A DNA stretch of 21,032 bases from CAWVWF01 sp963933885 (GCA_963933885.1 CAWVWF010000039.1:1-21032), one strand, 5' to 3'; shown: positions 1 through 8,040, counted from the first letter of the stretch. Program-made: numbers and translations. Notes: generated by a model from the letters alone, not told the origin.

Positions 1-237
1 AACTCTATGAGTATAATAAATGTAGATCTTGTTAATTTTTTGTCATGTACTTAGACAATTAATACAAAGAGAACTCTAAGTTTATTAATTAGTTTTTTTT
101 CTGAAAACCGTTTTTCCACAATAAATTCGATTAATTTAAATTAACTACGTCGCCCCAACTCATAAAGTTTAACTTTTACTATCAAAAAAAGTGTTACGTT
201 TATATTAAGATCCGTTATCAGATAAACGAAACTACAT

Positions 238-810
238 TTGGAAAATACTACGAGCCAATATCATCAGACAGAATCACAAATTACTAGTGAAGAAGAAGTC
301 CTTAAAAAGGCTATAAAAAACCCTCAAGAATTTGCGCCGATATATGATAAATACTATTTACAACTTTTCAAATACACATTACAAAGAGTTAATAATGAAC
401 ACATTGCTTCTGAAATAGTAAGCGATGTTTTTGCCAAAGCAATATACAACCTACCCAAATACAAATTTAAAGGCTACCCATTTAGTGCATGGCTTTATAG
501 GGTAGCGTACAACGAAATTACAAACAGACATAGAAAAAACAAGTCTACCAGAACTGTAAATATCCCCATAGAATCATTGCCTGATTTCGAAGAAGAGGAA
601 TCTGTAGAAGAAGATCTTTTATCGATGAAAAAAATGAAGTCGTGTTTGAAACTTTTAAAGCCAAACGACATTCATTTTATTGAGCTTCGATTTTTTGAAA
701 AAAGATCATTTAAAGAAATTGGTGAAATCCTTGAAATCACCACAGATAATGCAAGGGTTAAAACCCACAGAGCCTTAACAAAATTGAAAAAACTATTTAA
801 AAAACATTAA
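238..810 (+). CDS. ECF-type RNA polymerase sigma factor (sigma-70 family)
   Basis: This is an alternative sigma factor of about 190 residues that would direct RNA polymerase to a small regulon. Region 2 spans roughly residues 30-100 (Y-D-K-Y-Y followed by a helix, then a W-L-Y-R-V-A-Y-N segment typical of region 2.3/2.4). An acidic linker follows at about 118-128, then region 4 at 140-188 with a helix-turn-helix (F-K-E-I-G-E-I-L-E-I, then N-A-R-V-K-T-H-R-A). Both domains are complete and the length is normal for an ECF sigma. The start is uncertain: an in-frame stop lies at 223-225, no ATG occurs before region 2, and TTG at 238 is the only common start codon available. The next gene begins one base after the stop, which suggests a two-gene operon with a membrane partner that may act as its anti-sigma. 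The family assignment is confident; the regulon is unknown. Confidence 0.88.
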   Translation: MENTTSQYHQTESQITSEEEVLKKAIKNPQEFAPIYDKYYLQLFKYTLQRVNNEHIASEIVSDVFAKAIYNLPKYKFKGYPFSAWLYRVAYNEITNRHRKNKSTRTVNIPIESLPDFEEEESVEEDLLSMKKMKSCLKLLKPNDIHFIELRFFEKRSFKEIGEILEITTDNARVKTHRALTKLKKLFKKH

Positions 811-811
811 T

Positions 812-1690
812 ATGAAAGATTATAACTTTAAAGAAAAAGAAGTCGTCAAAGACGATGAGCTTTTGAAGTATAAGAACTTCAACGAAGTACTACAGAAACA
901 TCAAGCGATATCGAAAAGCTACAGTACCGTCAGGAAGATATGGGGAGGAATTGGTCTAGCTACGATTTTAGGTATTGTTACTTTATATAACTTTAGTAAT
1001 GAGACTATCCCTTCTGAACCTATTCATATAACGGAAGAGAAAATCATTAAAGTAGATCAATCAATTATTGCTATTGAAGCTATTTCAAAAGTAGTAACAG
1101 TAAAAGAATCTCCGCTTGCAGAAGCTCAAAAAATAGAAGAAGAACAACCAATCTTAGCATCTAAAAAAGTCGTTAATCAGGAAGAAATAATTGTTGAAAA
1201 CAAACCACAAGAAACGCTTCAAGAAGACACTATAATTAAAGCTAAGAAAACCGAAGAGACTTTAGATGACTACTATCATTTACAGCAAAAAACAGAACAA
1301 GAACGTATTAAACTTCCTACGCTTTATCTTGCGGGGAAAGCTTGGCCTAGTGTAATTAGAAAACGTGATTTAATCAAACAATCTAGTCTTACAGCTGCTT
1401 ACACTGAAATCAATAAAGAAGTACCAATAATTAGTTATTCTATGATGAGAGTTGATCCTACCGATTATCAAAAAGAGAATAAAAAGATACTTAACAGGGA
1501 TGGTAGATACTCTGCTGCAATATTAAGAGAAGCTCACAGAAGTAAAGCTGGTGAATTTGTTATTTACAAGAACATTATCGTTTTTGTACCTGGGGTTGGA
1601 AGAGTAAATATGGGAGATTTAAAAGTAGAAGTTGCTGATGACAAAACATATAATAAAAGACTAAGAGAGCATAAATCAATCACCTTATAA
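812..1690 (+). CDS. Single-pass membrane protein with GldM-like C-terminal domain; putative anti-sigma or sensor partner
   Basis: A protein of 292 residues with a short charged N-terminus (1-42), one transmembrane helix at about 43-60, a Glu/Lys-rich stalk (about 65-165) and a folded C-terminal domain (about 168-275). The topology suggests that residues 1-42 are cytoplasmic and the rest periplasmic. The C-terminal domain resembles the fourth domain of GldM/PorM, the T9SS and gliding motor shaft. It has a Leu-Ala-Gly-Lys turn near 173-176, then V-I-R-K-R-D-L near 181-187, an I-I-S-Y strand at 206-209, and a G-E-F-V-I-Y-K-N-I motif at 247-255 like the G-D-x-V-x-F-x-N-I of GldM. It starts one base after the ECF sigma stop, so the two are almost certainly co-transcribed. 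I infer that the cytoplasmic segment binds the sigma factor while the periplasmic end senses a GldM-docking site. The domain match comes from reading the sequence and is not a search result. Confidence 0.55.
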   Translation: MKDYNFKEKEVVKDDELLKYKNFNEVLQKHQAISKSYSTVRKIWGGIGLATILGIVTLYNFSNETIPSEPIHITEEKIIKVDQSIIAIEAISKVVTVKESPLAEAQKIEEEQPILASKKVVNQEEIIVENKPQETLQEDTIIKAKKTEETLDDYYHLQQKTEQERIKLPTLYLAGKAWPSVIRKRDLIKQSSLTAAYTEINKEVPIISYSMMRVDPTDYQKENKKILNRDGRYSAAILREAHRSKAGEFVIYKNIIVFVPGVGRVNMGDLKVEVADDKTYNKRLREHKSITL

Positions 1691-1767
1691 AACATAAGAT
1701 TACTTAAAGTCCAACAATTTGTTAATTAAATATAGGTAATTGTTAATAAGTTGAATCCCTTGTATTC

Positions 1768-1797
1768 TTGTAGTACAAAGGGCTTCATATATATTTG
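1768..1797 (+). promoter_or_regulatory. dnaN promoter, Bacteroidota type
   Basis: A TTG at 1768-1770 is followed after 19 nt by TATATTTG at 1790-1797, a full match to the Bacteroidota primary-sigma consensus TTG / TAnnTTTG. Transcription would begin about 15 nt before the dnaN start codon. Confidence 0.75.
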
Positions 1798-1818
1798 TAA
1801 GTACTTAAATTCAACAAA

Positions 1819-2934
1819 ATGAACTTCATAGTTTCTAGTGCTTCTTTACTTAAACAACTTTCTTTAATTAGTGGTGTTCTTAATTCAAGCAACACCCTTC
1901 CAATCTTAGATAATTTCTTATTTGAAATTTCTGGTTCCGACTTATCCATTTTGGCTTCGGATCTTGAAACAACAATGAGTACGAAACTAACGGTTGAATC
2001 TAAAGAGGATGGAGTAATTGCTATTCCAGCTAAAATGTTAATCGACATTTTAAAAAATCTTTCAGATCATCCAATTACGTTTTCTATCGATAAAGGAAAT
2101 CATGGTGTTGAAATATCATCTGATTATGGAAAATATAAGTTAAGCGGATATGCAGGTGATGAATTCCCTAAAGTTCCAGAAATTGATCAGTCAAGTTCTT
2201 TAACGCTTCCGAGTAGTGTTCTTTTAAGAGCGATTAGTAAAACTATATTTGCAGCTGGAAATGATGACCTTCGTCCAGTAATGAGTGGTGTATATTGTGA
2301 ATTAGGAACTGAAGATATTACTTTCGTTGCTACAGATGCTCACAAATTAGTTAGATATAAAAGATTAGATGCTAAGTCTGAGAAATCAACTTCATTTATT
2401 CTTCCAAGTAAGCCTTTAAACTTATTAAAGAACTGTTTAAATAGTTCTGAAGAAGTTGCAATTGAATACAATCAAAACAATGCTTTCTTTTCATTAGGAA
2501 ACATCAACTTGATTTGTAGATTGGTTGAAGGAAAATACCCTAACTACGATGCCGTTATTCCAAAGGAAAATCCAAACGTACTAACAATTGATAGATCCTT
2601 GTTATTAAGCTCTGTAAAAAGAGTTTCGATCTTCGCGAATAAAACTACACACCAAGTAAAACTTAAATTGGCTGGGAGCTCTTTAAATATCTCCGCTGAA
2701 GATTTAGATTTTGCTAACAAAGCTGACGAGCGTTTAACTTGTTCTTATTCTGGAGAGGATATGGAAATCGGTTTTAACTCTAAGTTTTTAATGGAAATGT
2801 TAAACAACATCGACACTGATGAGATTACTATCGAAATGAGTGAACCAAATAGAGCTGGTATTATTTTACCAGGAAATAAAGATGATGAAAATGAAGATAT
2901 GTTAATGTTGGTTATGCCAGTTATGCTTAACTAA
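1819..2934 (+). CDS. dnaN: DNA polymerase III subunit beta (sliding clamp)
   Basis: The sliding clamp forms a dimeric ring around DNA and tethers the replicative polymerase and other repair and replication proteins. The 371-residue length fits three clamp folds of about 120 residues each. Characteristic segments are the N-terminal N-F-I-V-S-S start, the T-L-P-I-L-D-N-F stretch near 26-33, the F-V-A-T-D-A-H-K-L motif at about 168-176, V-E-G-K-Y-P-N-Y near 235, and the C-terminal L-V-M-P-V-M-L that lines the peptide-binding pocket. The gene stands alone: dnaA and recF are not neighbours, as is common in Bacteroidota. It has its own promoter upstream and a strong terminator downstream, so it is probably a single-gene transcript. 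Confidence 0.97.
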   Translation: MNFIVSSASLLKQLSLISGVLNSSNTLPILDNFLFEISGSDLSILASDLETTMSTKLTVESKEDGVIAIPAKMLIDILKNLSDHPITFSIDKGNHGVEISSDYGKYKLSGYAGDEFPKVPEIDQSSSLTLPSSVLLRAISKTIFAAGNDDLRPVMSGVYCELGTEDITFVATDAHKLVRYKRLDAKSEKSTSFILPSKPLNLLKNCLNSSEEVAIEYNQNNAFFSLGNINLICRLVEGKYPNYDAVIPKENPNVLTIDRSLLLSSVKRVSIFANKTTHQVKLKLAGSSLNISAEDLDFANKADERLTCSYSGEDMEIGFNSKFLMEMLNNIDTDEITIEMSEPNRAGIILPGNKDDENEDMLMLVMPVMLN

Positions 2935-2952
2935 GTAACACTTATAAAATAG

Positions 2953-2990
2953 AAAAAGCCGAAGTTGATAAAATCAACTTCGGCTTTTTT
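2953..2990 (+). terminator. Strong intrinsic terminator after dnaN, probably bidirectional
   Basis: Positions 2953-2969 and 2973-2989 form a perfect 17-bp inverted repeat with an AAA loop. The stem centre is GC-containing and is flanked by A on the left and six T on the right, so it should work for dnaN on the plus strand and also for transcripts arriving on the minus strand from the gene at 3066-3401. Confidence 0.92.
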
Positions 2991-3065
2991 ATTAAGAGAT
3001 TATCTAAATGGGAGTGCTCCCCTTCGGTGAACACCAGTAACAACAAAAGGATACCTCCAACTTAT

Positions 3066-3401
3066 TTAAGCTGATGAAGTACCCCTCGATTCCAACCGAA
3101 ATCCACTTCTAATTGCTTTATGAATTCGTCTACGCTTCTTAATTCTTTTCAATCGATCTGACTCTTCCATAGAAGGACATTCCTTATTACAAGAATTGGA
3201 CTTAACTGAATCAACTTGTTCTATTAATGCACTTTCATTACACTGAGTATTTGAATCAAAAGAAGAAACTCCTAAGAACATCAACATTGAAGCAAATGCT
3301 AATTTATTTTTATGCTTATCCGCTTCTTTACCCAAGGCTTTTCTTTGTATATAATCACCCAACAACGTCACCCTTTTACCGAAAGTGATCAAGAGGATCA
3401 T
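3066..3401 (-). CDS. Hypothetical small protein with hydrophobic segment and basic tail
   Basis: I do not recognise this 111-residue protein. Residues 33-47 form a hydrophobic stretch preceded by Lys-rich residues (24-33), so it looks like a signal peptide or membrane anchor. A Cys-containing middle follows (C54, C71, C75), then an Arg/Lys-rich tail at about 83-105. The ATG at 3401 leaves an unusually long N-terminus before the hydrophobic segment; the true start may be later, for example the Leu codon (TTG) at residue 23. No promoter match was found upstream. Transcripts could stop at the bidirectional hairpin at 2953-2990. The signal-like arrangement and the lack of any competing gene on the other strand favour a real gene, but it could be spurious. 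Confidence 0.45.
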   Translation of the reverse strand: MILLITFGKRVTLLGDYIQRKALGKEADKHKNKLAFASMLMFLGVSSFDSNTQCNESALIEQVDSVKSNSCNKECPSMEESDRLKRIKKRRRIHKAIRSGFRLESRGTSSA

Positions 3402-3430
3402 AACACCTGATTTTTAATTTAACGTTTAAA

Positions 3431-3449
3431 AAAAAGCGTCTAGAGACGC
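3431..3449 (-). terminator. Intrinsic terminator on the minus strand downstream of the Cys-rich gene
   Basis: Positions 3436-3440 and 3445-3449 form a 5-bp GC-rich stem with a TAGA loop. Read on the minus strand, the stem is followed at once by a run of eight or more T. It lies about 70 bases after the stop at 3518 and would end the GH20/Cys-rich transcript. Confidence 0.65.
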
Positions 3450-3517
3450 GATTGTAAATACACACGCATGTCCTACGAAACATGACGCGCGAGAATCGGG
3501 TAGTTAAGGGGCTAAAC

Positions 3518-3802
3518 CTAATCGATCATAAACTGCTTTGGGTAAAATTGAGGATAAGCATATTTATTTTCAGGAACAAGGTTTTTTAATGGGTATAAAG
3601 ATGGATCTAATTGGTGAGCAGCAAACTGCCCACACAAGTCACTTTTGGTATTTTTAATTTCTAAAAACTGCTTTTTTGAACACCTTTTATAATCATGAAC
3701 TACTTTATTACATCCTCCACAAAACCTTCCAGAAGAACATACATCCATATCTTCCCATTTTTCATTACATTCAAAGGAAAGTTTAATTCTGGAAGTCTGC
3801 AT
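3518..3802 (-). CDS. Small Cys-rich protein of a Bacteroidota-specific putative metal-binding family
   Basis: This 94-residue protein carries a cysteine motif common in Bacteroidota: Cys12, a W-x-x-M segment at 16-19, then S-G-R-F-C-G-G-C-N-K-V-V-H-D at about 24-37, Cys41, and a second block with C57-G-Q-F and H-Q-L at about 57-65. The same pattern (C..W..M....GRFC..C.K.V.DF, later CGRF...QL) is often the N-terminus of larger proteins such as TonB-like or carboxypeptidase-regulatory-domain proteins. Here it stands almost alone with about 30 extra residues. No signal peptide is visible, so it is probably cytoplasmic. The six cysteines (12, 22, 28, 31, 41, 57) suggest metal binding, which is an inference. 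It starts 27 bases after the GH20 stop and is probably co-transcribed with it. Function unknown. Confidence 0.75.
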   Translation of the reverse strand: MQTSRIKLSFECNEKWEDMDVCSSGRFCGGCNKVVHDYKRCSKKQFLEIKNTKSDLCGQFAAHQLDPSLYPLKNLVPENKYAYPQFYPKQFMID

Positions 3803-3829
3803 AATATAAATATATGAAAACAGGTAATA

Positions 3830-5530
3830 CTACTCCACTACTACCTCATCTAAAAACAACCAAGCTGGATTACCTTCTCCATTAAAACCAGCAGAAATAA
3901 TCTGATTCTTAGCAATCACTTTTATATACTGCATTTCACCTACAATTGGAATTGAGAATGTAACTATGCTTCTTCCCGTTTTTTGTTTCTTCATCTGTCC
4001 AACTATATCGAAAGAATTACCATCCTTTGATCCTAACACAATCACTTCTGTTGGGTGATGAATCCAATCGTTCACCTGATTACTAAAATTGATTGTTACT
4101 TTCTTAAATGAATCAACTTTATCCATATCAATAACAAACTCGCAGTCATTCCCTTCAAAACCTAACCATTCACCATCACTAAAAGAAGCTGTGAAATCAA
4201 TACCATTTAAAAGTAAATCCTCCCTTTTTTCAACTGCGTACTTATCGCTTGGAAAAGTTATCATTTTAATTTTTTTACCCAATGCTTTATGTACCGTGAA
4301 AAATCTTGAAGTGACAATCCCTGCTATTTCACCATCTTTGAAAGGTGCAGCTTTTAACTCTTTATCTTTCAAGTATGGAAAAACACCGTCATATAACTTA
4401 CTATCAATTGTTGGAACAGTTCCATCCAAAGTATATCTAATTTGAATACGCTTATTAGAAGTCTTTAATTCAACCATTAAATCACCCGCTTTGTTTATTC
4501 CATTTTGAGAGATAAAGACTTCATGGAATTTTTCTCCTTTAATAATATCAGTCCCTTTATTTAATGATCCAAACTGTAGTAAATCCTTTTTTTCAACAGC
4601 CCCCCATGTTGTAAACATATGACCTAACATTGCTTTATCTTGTTTTGCGTAAGAGTATCGAATAAATGTCTCTGCAGCTTCAGTACTCTTCCATGAACTT
4701 GGTAACACCTTAAACCCTTTCTTAATAAACAAATCAATTGAAGGGTATACGTTCTGAACGTTATAATGCCAATCACAAATTATAATATCTGTTGAAACAC
4801 TATCAATAGCAGGATGAGTTCCATTAGTTGAAGCCTCCCAACTTCCGTATCCATATTTTGAAGCATCAATAAATCGATCCCCCCACATATACAATTGCTT
4901 TCCTTGTTTCTCCATAAAATATGCATGGAATTCGTTCACAACTTTTGCATATAACATTGCTGGATTCATTCCTTTAGTAGATGGTGATTTCTTATCTCCC
5001 AGTAAAAAAACCTCATCCATACCAACATGTATCCCATCAGCATCAAATGCCTCAATAATCTCGTCTATCATTGGAAATACAATTTCATTAACTTTCGGAT
5101 TCATAACATCCCACTCCCTACAATACAAAGAGTCGTTTCCTGGAAAAGCTCCAGGTGTTAAATCTAACTCGGGATAAACTGTTAATAATTTCCAAGTATT
5201 CTCCGCCCAAGACTGATGACCTAAAGATTGAAACTGAGGAATAATTTTAATCCCATGAGCCTTACAAATTTCAGCAAATTTTTTGGCTCCTTTTTTTGTT
5301 ATTGGATTCTCAGTTTGAATTAATTCTGGGTGTGATTTAAAATCGAAATGGTAATCTATTTCTAAAAATATTGTATTAATTCCTTTTTTAGACAACCCCT
5401 CTATGTCATCTGCCAAGTTAATCAAGTCTTCATTGTTTTGATAATTCAACAAATGAATCCCTATTGTGTTTTGAGCTGATACAGACACAACAATTAGAAG
5501 TACCGATAAGAAAGAAATTATTTTTTTCAT
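3830..5530 (-). CDS. Secreted glycoside hydrolase family 20 protein (beta-N-acetylhexosaminidase-like)
   Basis: A 566-residue exported enzyme predicted to remove terminal N-acetylhexosamine from glycans by substrate-assisted catalysis. A Sec signal peptide covers residues 1-19 (cleavage near S-A-Q). The TIM-barrel catalytic domain spans about 22-340 with I-H-V-G-M-D-E at 167-173. Asp172-Glu173 is the expected GH20 pair: Glu as acid/base, Asp orienting the acetamido group. The usual H-x-G-G-D-E has Met in place of the second Gly. W229-E-A-S and W253 may contribute to the pocket. A CHB_HEX_C-like segment (I-R-Y-T-L-D-G-T-V-P-T, 364-373) and an F5/8 type C-like carbohydrate-binding domain (about 435-566) follow. 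No canonical T9SS sorting domain is visible, so the protein is probably periplasmic. Substrate is not determined; this subgroup may differ from chitobiases. Confidence 0.88.
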   Translation of the reverse strand: MKKIISFLSVLLIVVSVSAQNTIGIHLLNYQNNEDLINLADDIEGLSKKGINTIFLEIDYHFDFKSHPELIQTENPITKKGAKKFAEICKAHGIKIIPQFQSLGHQSWAENTWKLLTVYPELDLTPGAFPGNDSLYCREWDVMNPKVNEIVFPMIDEIIEAFDADGIHVGMDEVFLLGDKKSPSTKGMNPAMLYAKVVNEFHAYFMEKQGKQLYMWGDRFIDASKYGYGSWEASTNGTHPAIDSVSTDIIICDWHYNVQNVYPSIDLFIKKGFKVLPSSWKSTEAAETFIRYSYAKQDKAMLGHMFTTWGAVEKKDLLQFGSLNKGTDIIKGEKFHEVFISQNGINKAGDLMVELKTSNKRIQIRYTLDGTVPTIDSKLYDGVFPYLKDKELKAAPFKDGEIAGIVTSRFFTVHKALGKKIKMITFPSDKYAVEKREDLLLNGIDFTASFSDGEWLGFEGNDCEFVIDMDKVDSFKKVTINFSNQVNDWIHHPTEVIVLGSKDGNSFDIVGQMKKQKTGRSIVTFSIPIVGEMQYIKVIAKNQIISAGFNGEGNPAWLFLDEVVVE

Positions 5531-5632
5531 GATTATAATTATTTGAAACGAATATCAATTTATATCTATTATTCTCCAAATAATCTATGCGGACAAATAG
5601 AAGACACCCATTATTTTTCTAATTTAAACAAT

Positions 5633-5667
5633 AAAAAAAGCCATCTTCGAGAACGAAGATGGCTTTT
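5633..5667 (-). terminator. Intrinsic terminator after transketolase C-half
   Basis: Positions 5636-5649 and 5654-5667 form a 14-bp perfect stem with a four-base loop. On the minus strand it is followed by a run of seven T, so it ends the tkt transcript about 20 bases past the stop at 5688. Confidence 0.9.
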
Positions 5668-5687
5668 AAGAATATATTTTTATTTAA

Positions 5688-6641
5688 TTACTTTCTAGCA
5701 ATTACCTTCTTTACAGCAGCAACAATACCAGCAGTACTTAAACCATATTTATCCATTAACTCATCAGGAGTTCCTGATTCACCAAAACTATCCTGAACCG
5801 CAACGAATTCTTGAGGTACTGGTTTGTTTGTAGCAATTACTCTAGAAACACTTTCTCCTAGTCCACCAAGAATATTATGCTCTTCACAAGTAACAACAGC
5901 TCCAGTTTTTGCAACAGATTCTACAATCGCGTTTGCATCTAATGGCTTAATTGTATGAATATTAATTAAATCAATAGAAATTCCTTCTTCAGCTAAAATA
6001 TGTCCAGCTTCAATTGCTTTCCAAACTAAATGTCCAGTTGCTACAATAGTAACATCTGTACCTTCATTTAAGTGAACTGCTTTACCAATTTCAAACTCTT
6101 GATTTTCAGGAGTAAATATTGGAACTGCAGGACGACCAAATCTTAAATAAACTGGTCCATCATATTTAGCAGCTGCAATTGTTGCAGCTTTTGTTTGATT
6201 AAAATCACAAGGATTAATTACTACCATTCCTGGTAACATTTTCATTAAACCTATATCTTCTAAGATTTGGTGAGTTGCCCCATCTTCTCCTAAAGTTAAA
6301 CCAGCATGAGATGCTGCTATTTTAACATTTTTACCAGAATAAGCTACTGCTTGACGGATTTGATCGTAAACACGACCAGTTGCAAAACTTGCAAATGTTC
6401 CTGCGAAAGGAATTTTTCCACCAATCGTTAAACCAGCTGACATTCCAATCATGTTTGCCTCAGCAATACCTGTTTGAAAAAACCTTGTAGGAAATTCATC
6501 AATGAAGTCTTGCATTTTTAATGAACCTACTAAATCGGCACATAATGCAACGACATTTTCATCGTTTCTTCCTGCTTCTAATAATCCTGCTCCGAAACCA
6601 GAACGAGTGTCTTTTTTACCTGTTACTTCAAAAGTCTTCAT
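5688..6641 (-). CDS. Transketolase C-terminal subunit (pyrimidine-binding plus C domain)
   Basis: This is the C-terminal half of a split transketolase, which together with the N-half moves two-carbon ketol units between sugar phosphates in the pentose phosphate pathway. The 317 residues hold the Pyr domain (1-180) with the activating Glu61 in G-I-A-E-A-N-M, the S-F-A-T-G-R-V-Y-D-Q-I-R segment near 85-96, H-A-G-L-T-L-G-E-D-G-A-T-H-Q near 112-125, and the C domain (about 185-317). It begins cleanly at ATG with a normal N-terminus, so the split is natural and not a frameshift. It shares strand and order with the N-half but is separated from it by a VWA gene. A full TAnnTTTG box in the short gap upstream suggests it can also be transcribed on its own. 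A DXPS-like family member is possible but less likely. Confidence 0.93.
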   Translation of the reverse strand: MKTFEVTGKKDTRSGFGAGLLEAGRNDENVVALCADLVGSLKMQDFIDEFPTRFFQTGIAEANMIGMSAGLTIGGKIPFAGTFASFATGRVYDQIRQAVAYSGKNVKIAASHAGLTLGEDGATHQILEDIGLMKMLPGMVVINPCDFNQTKAATIAAAKYDGPVYLRFGRPAVPIFTPENQEFEIGKAVHLNEGTDVTIVATGHLVWKAIEAGHILAEEGISIDLINIHTIKPLDANAIVESVAKTGAVVTCEEHNILGGLGESVSRVIATNKPVPQEFVAVQDSFGESGTPDELMDKYGLSTAGIVAAVKKVIARK

Positions 6642-6669
6642 ACGAATGCTTATTCTTAATTAGATGGTA

Positions 6670-6698
6670 CAAAAATATTGTTTATAAAGTGATTACAA
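6670..6698 (-). promoter_or_regulatory. Putative internal promoter for the transketolase C-half
   Basis: On the minus strand, TTG at 6698-6696 is followed after 18 nt by TATTTTTG at 6677-6670, matching TAnnTTTG. It lies across the end of the VWA gene, 29 nt before the start of the C-half gene. Confidence 0.5.
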
Positions 6699-8040
6699 CT
6701 GATTTTCCTGATTTAATTGTAAAATCTTTTTCAACAGTGTAAAACGCCCTACTTGCTTTCTCTCCTCTGAAAACATATTTATAATTTCCAGGTTGTAATT
6801 GTAATGATTCCGAAGGCTTTTTAGGATCTAAAGAATAGATTAAAGTAACCTCTTCTCCCTCTATTAAATATACACTTCCGTAACCTAAAGTTTTTACTTT
6901 TATAGCCACAACTCCAGGTGCAGGAACTTCTATCACCGAGTTTTTACTTTGTGCAACTTCAACCGTAGTTTTAATTTTAGGCAAAGTCAATATTTCAAGG
7001 TCGTAAGTCCCAACTAAATATTTCACTTCCTTTTCAACTTTCTGAACATTTAGTATTTCACATTCACCTTCCTCTTTTACAAGAAACTTTAAGTTGTTAA
7101 CTCGACCTCCATTTACTTTTAATGAAATACTTCCTTGCGGAGTTTCAATTGGAATAATATTATGTTGTCCTGGTTTTAACGTTATATCAGTTACTTCTAC
7201 TTCTGGAATTGTATGAACAACAATTCGATATTTCACAGAAGGATCTATAGAAAGTGTATCAGGTAAATTATTGAAATTCATTGTATGAATAAAATTGTAC
7301 TTCGCTTTACCAGTTCCCTGGTCGTACAAAGTCATATTCACGTTTGTTTCTAGTGCCTTACCATTTACATCTAAAAGATTAATTTGAACTGAAGTAGAGT
7401 TAATTGCTTCATTTAAAACTAAACTTAATACTGATTTGAATGTCCCTTTATCTTTAGCATCATAGAAATTACCAATACAATAGAAGTTTCTTTTAAACTG
7501 TTCCAAAACTCCTAATCCGATTACGAAAGGTTTTAGGAAAATTCCGTTTTTCATTAGTGCTCTAGAAATCGCACACGGGTCACCGTCACAAGCTTCTAAT
7601 CCATCAGTAATCAAAATAACTACATTTCTACAATTAGAACAAGGTGTGAAATCATTTATTGTTAACTCTAAAGATCTCGCAATAGGAGTTGTCCCTTTTG
7701 GATAGGTAGATTTTAATACATTCTTAATTTGAGGAATATTATCTGGACCGAAAGGAACTTCTAAATGTGTATCCTCACAATCTTGGAATCCAGCTCTAAT
7801 CTGCGTTCTGTTTCCATATACCCTTAAAGCAAGTTCTAGATTAGGAACATCAGCTAAACTATCAACTGCTGCACAAAGCATTTTTTGAGCAATATCAATT
7901 TTAGGAGATCCACTAAAGTGACCAAACATACTTTGAGACGCATCAAAAATAAACAGAATTCTAGTTGTACTCTGCTCGCCTTGTGCGAAAGATGTTGTTG
8001 TAAAAAGAATAAAAATTAATCCAGTAAGAAAACTTTTCAT
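6682..8040 (-). CDS. Secreted VWA-domain protein
   Basis: A 452-residue exported protein with a Sec signal peptide (1-19, ending in S-F-A-Q) and a von Willebrand factor A domain (about 26-215). The metal-ion-dependent adhesion site is intact: D33-A-S-Q-S37, a Thr in K-G-T-T-P near 115-119, and T145-D146-G147. The remainder (about 216-452) looks like several beta-sandwich or PEGA-like repeats, each with a phrase such as L-K-P-G-Q-H-N or L-Q-P-G-N-Y-K, which suggests an extracytoplasmic stalk or surface protein. It begins 10 bases after the stop of the transketolase N-half, so it is very likely co-transcribed, yet no metabolic role is evident. Ligand and localisation beyond export are unknown. 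Confidence 0.85.
   Translation of the reverse strand: MKSFLTGLIFILFTTTSFAQGEQSTTRILFIFDASQSMFGHFSGSPKIDIAQKMLCAAVDSLADVPNLELALRVYGNRTQIRAGFQDCEDTHLEVPFGPDNIPQIKNVLKSTYPKGTTPIARSLELTINDFTPCSNCRNVVILITDGLEACDGDPCAISRALMKNGIFLKPFVIGLGVLEQFKRNFYCIGNFYDAKDKGTFKSVLSLVLNEAINSTSVQINLLDVNGKALETNVNMTLYDQGTGKAKYNFIHTMNFNNLPDTLSIDPSVKYRIVVHTIPEVEVTDITLKPGQHNIIPIETPQGSISLKVNGGRVNNLKFLVKEEGECEILNVQKVEKEVKYLVGTYDLEILTLPKIKTTVEVAQSKNSVIEVPAPGVVAIKVKTLGYGSVYLIEGEEVTLIYSLDPKKPSESLQLQPGNYKYVFRGEKASRAFYTVEKDFTIKSGKSVVITL

Noticed and set aside
40..58. Inverted repeat TTGTC...GACAA in the leading intergenic region
   Set aside because: Only 5 bp with a nine-base gap in AT-rich sequence; expected by chance.
1785..2048. 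Minus-strand open frame over the start of dnaN
   Set aside because: Shadow of dnaN covering its promoter and N-terminal coding region.
4089..4445. Plus-strand open frame inside the GH20 gene
   Set aside because: Antisense to a clearly coding gene, with no recognisable domain or promoter.
6521..6742. Plus-strand open frame across the end of the VWA gene and start of the transketolase C-half
   Set aside because: Antisense to two real genes, with AT-driven hydrophobic composition only.
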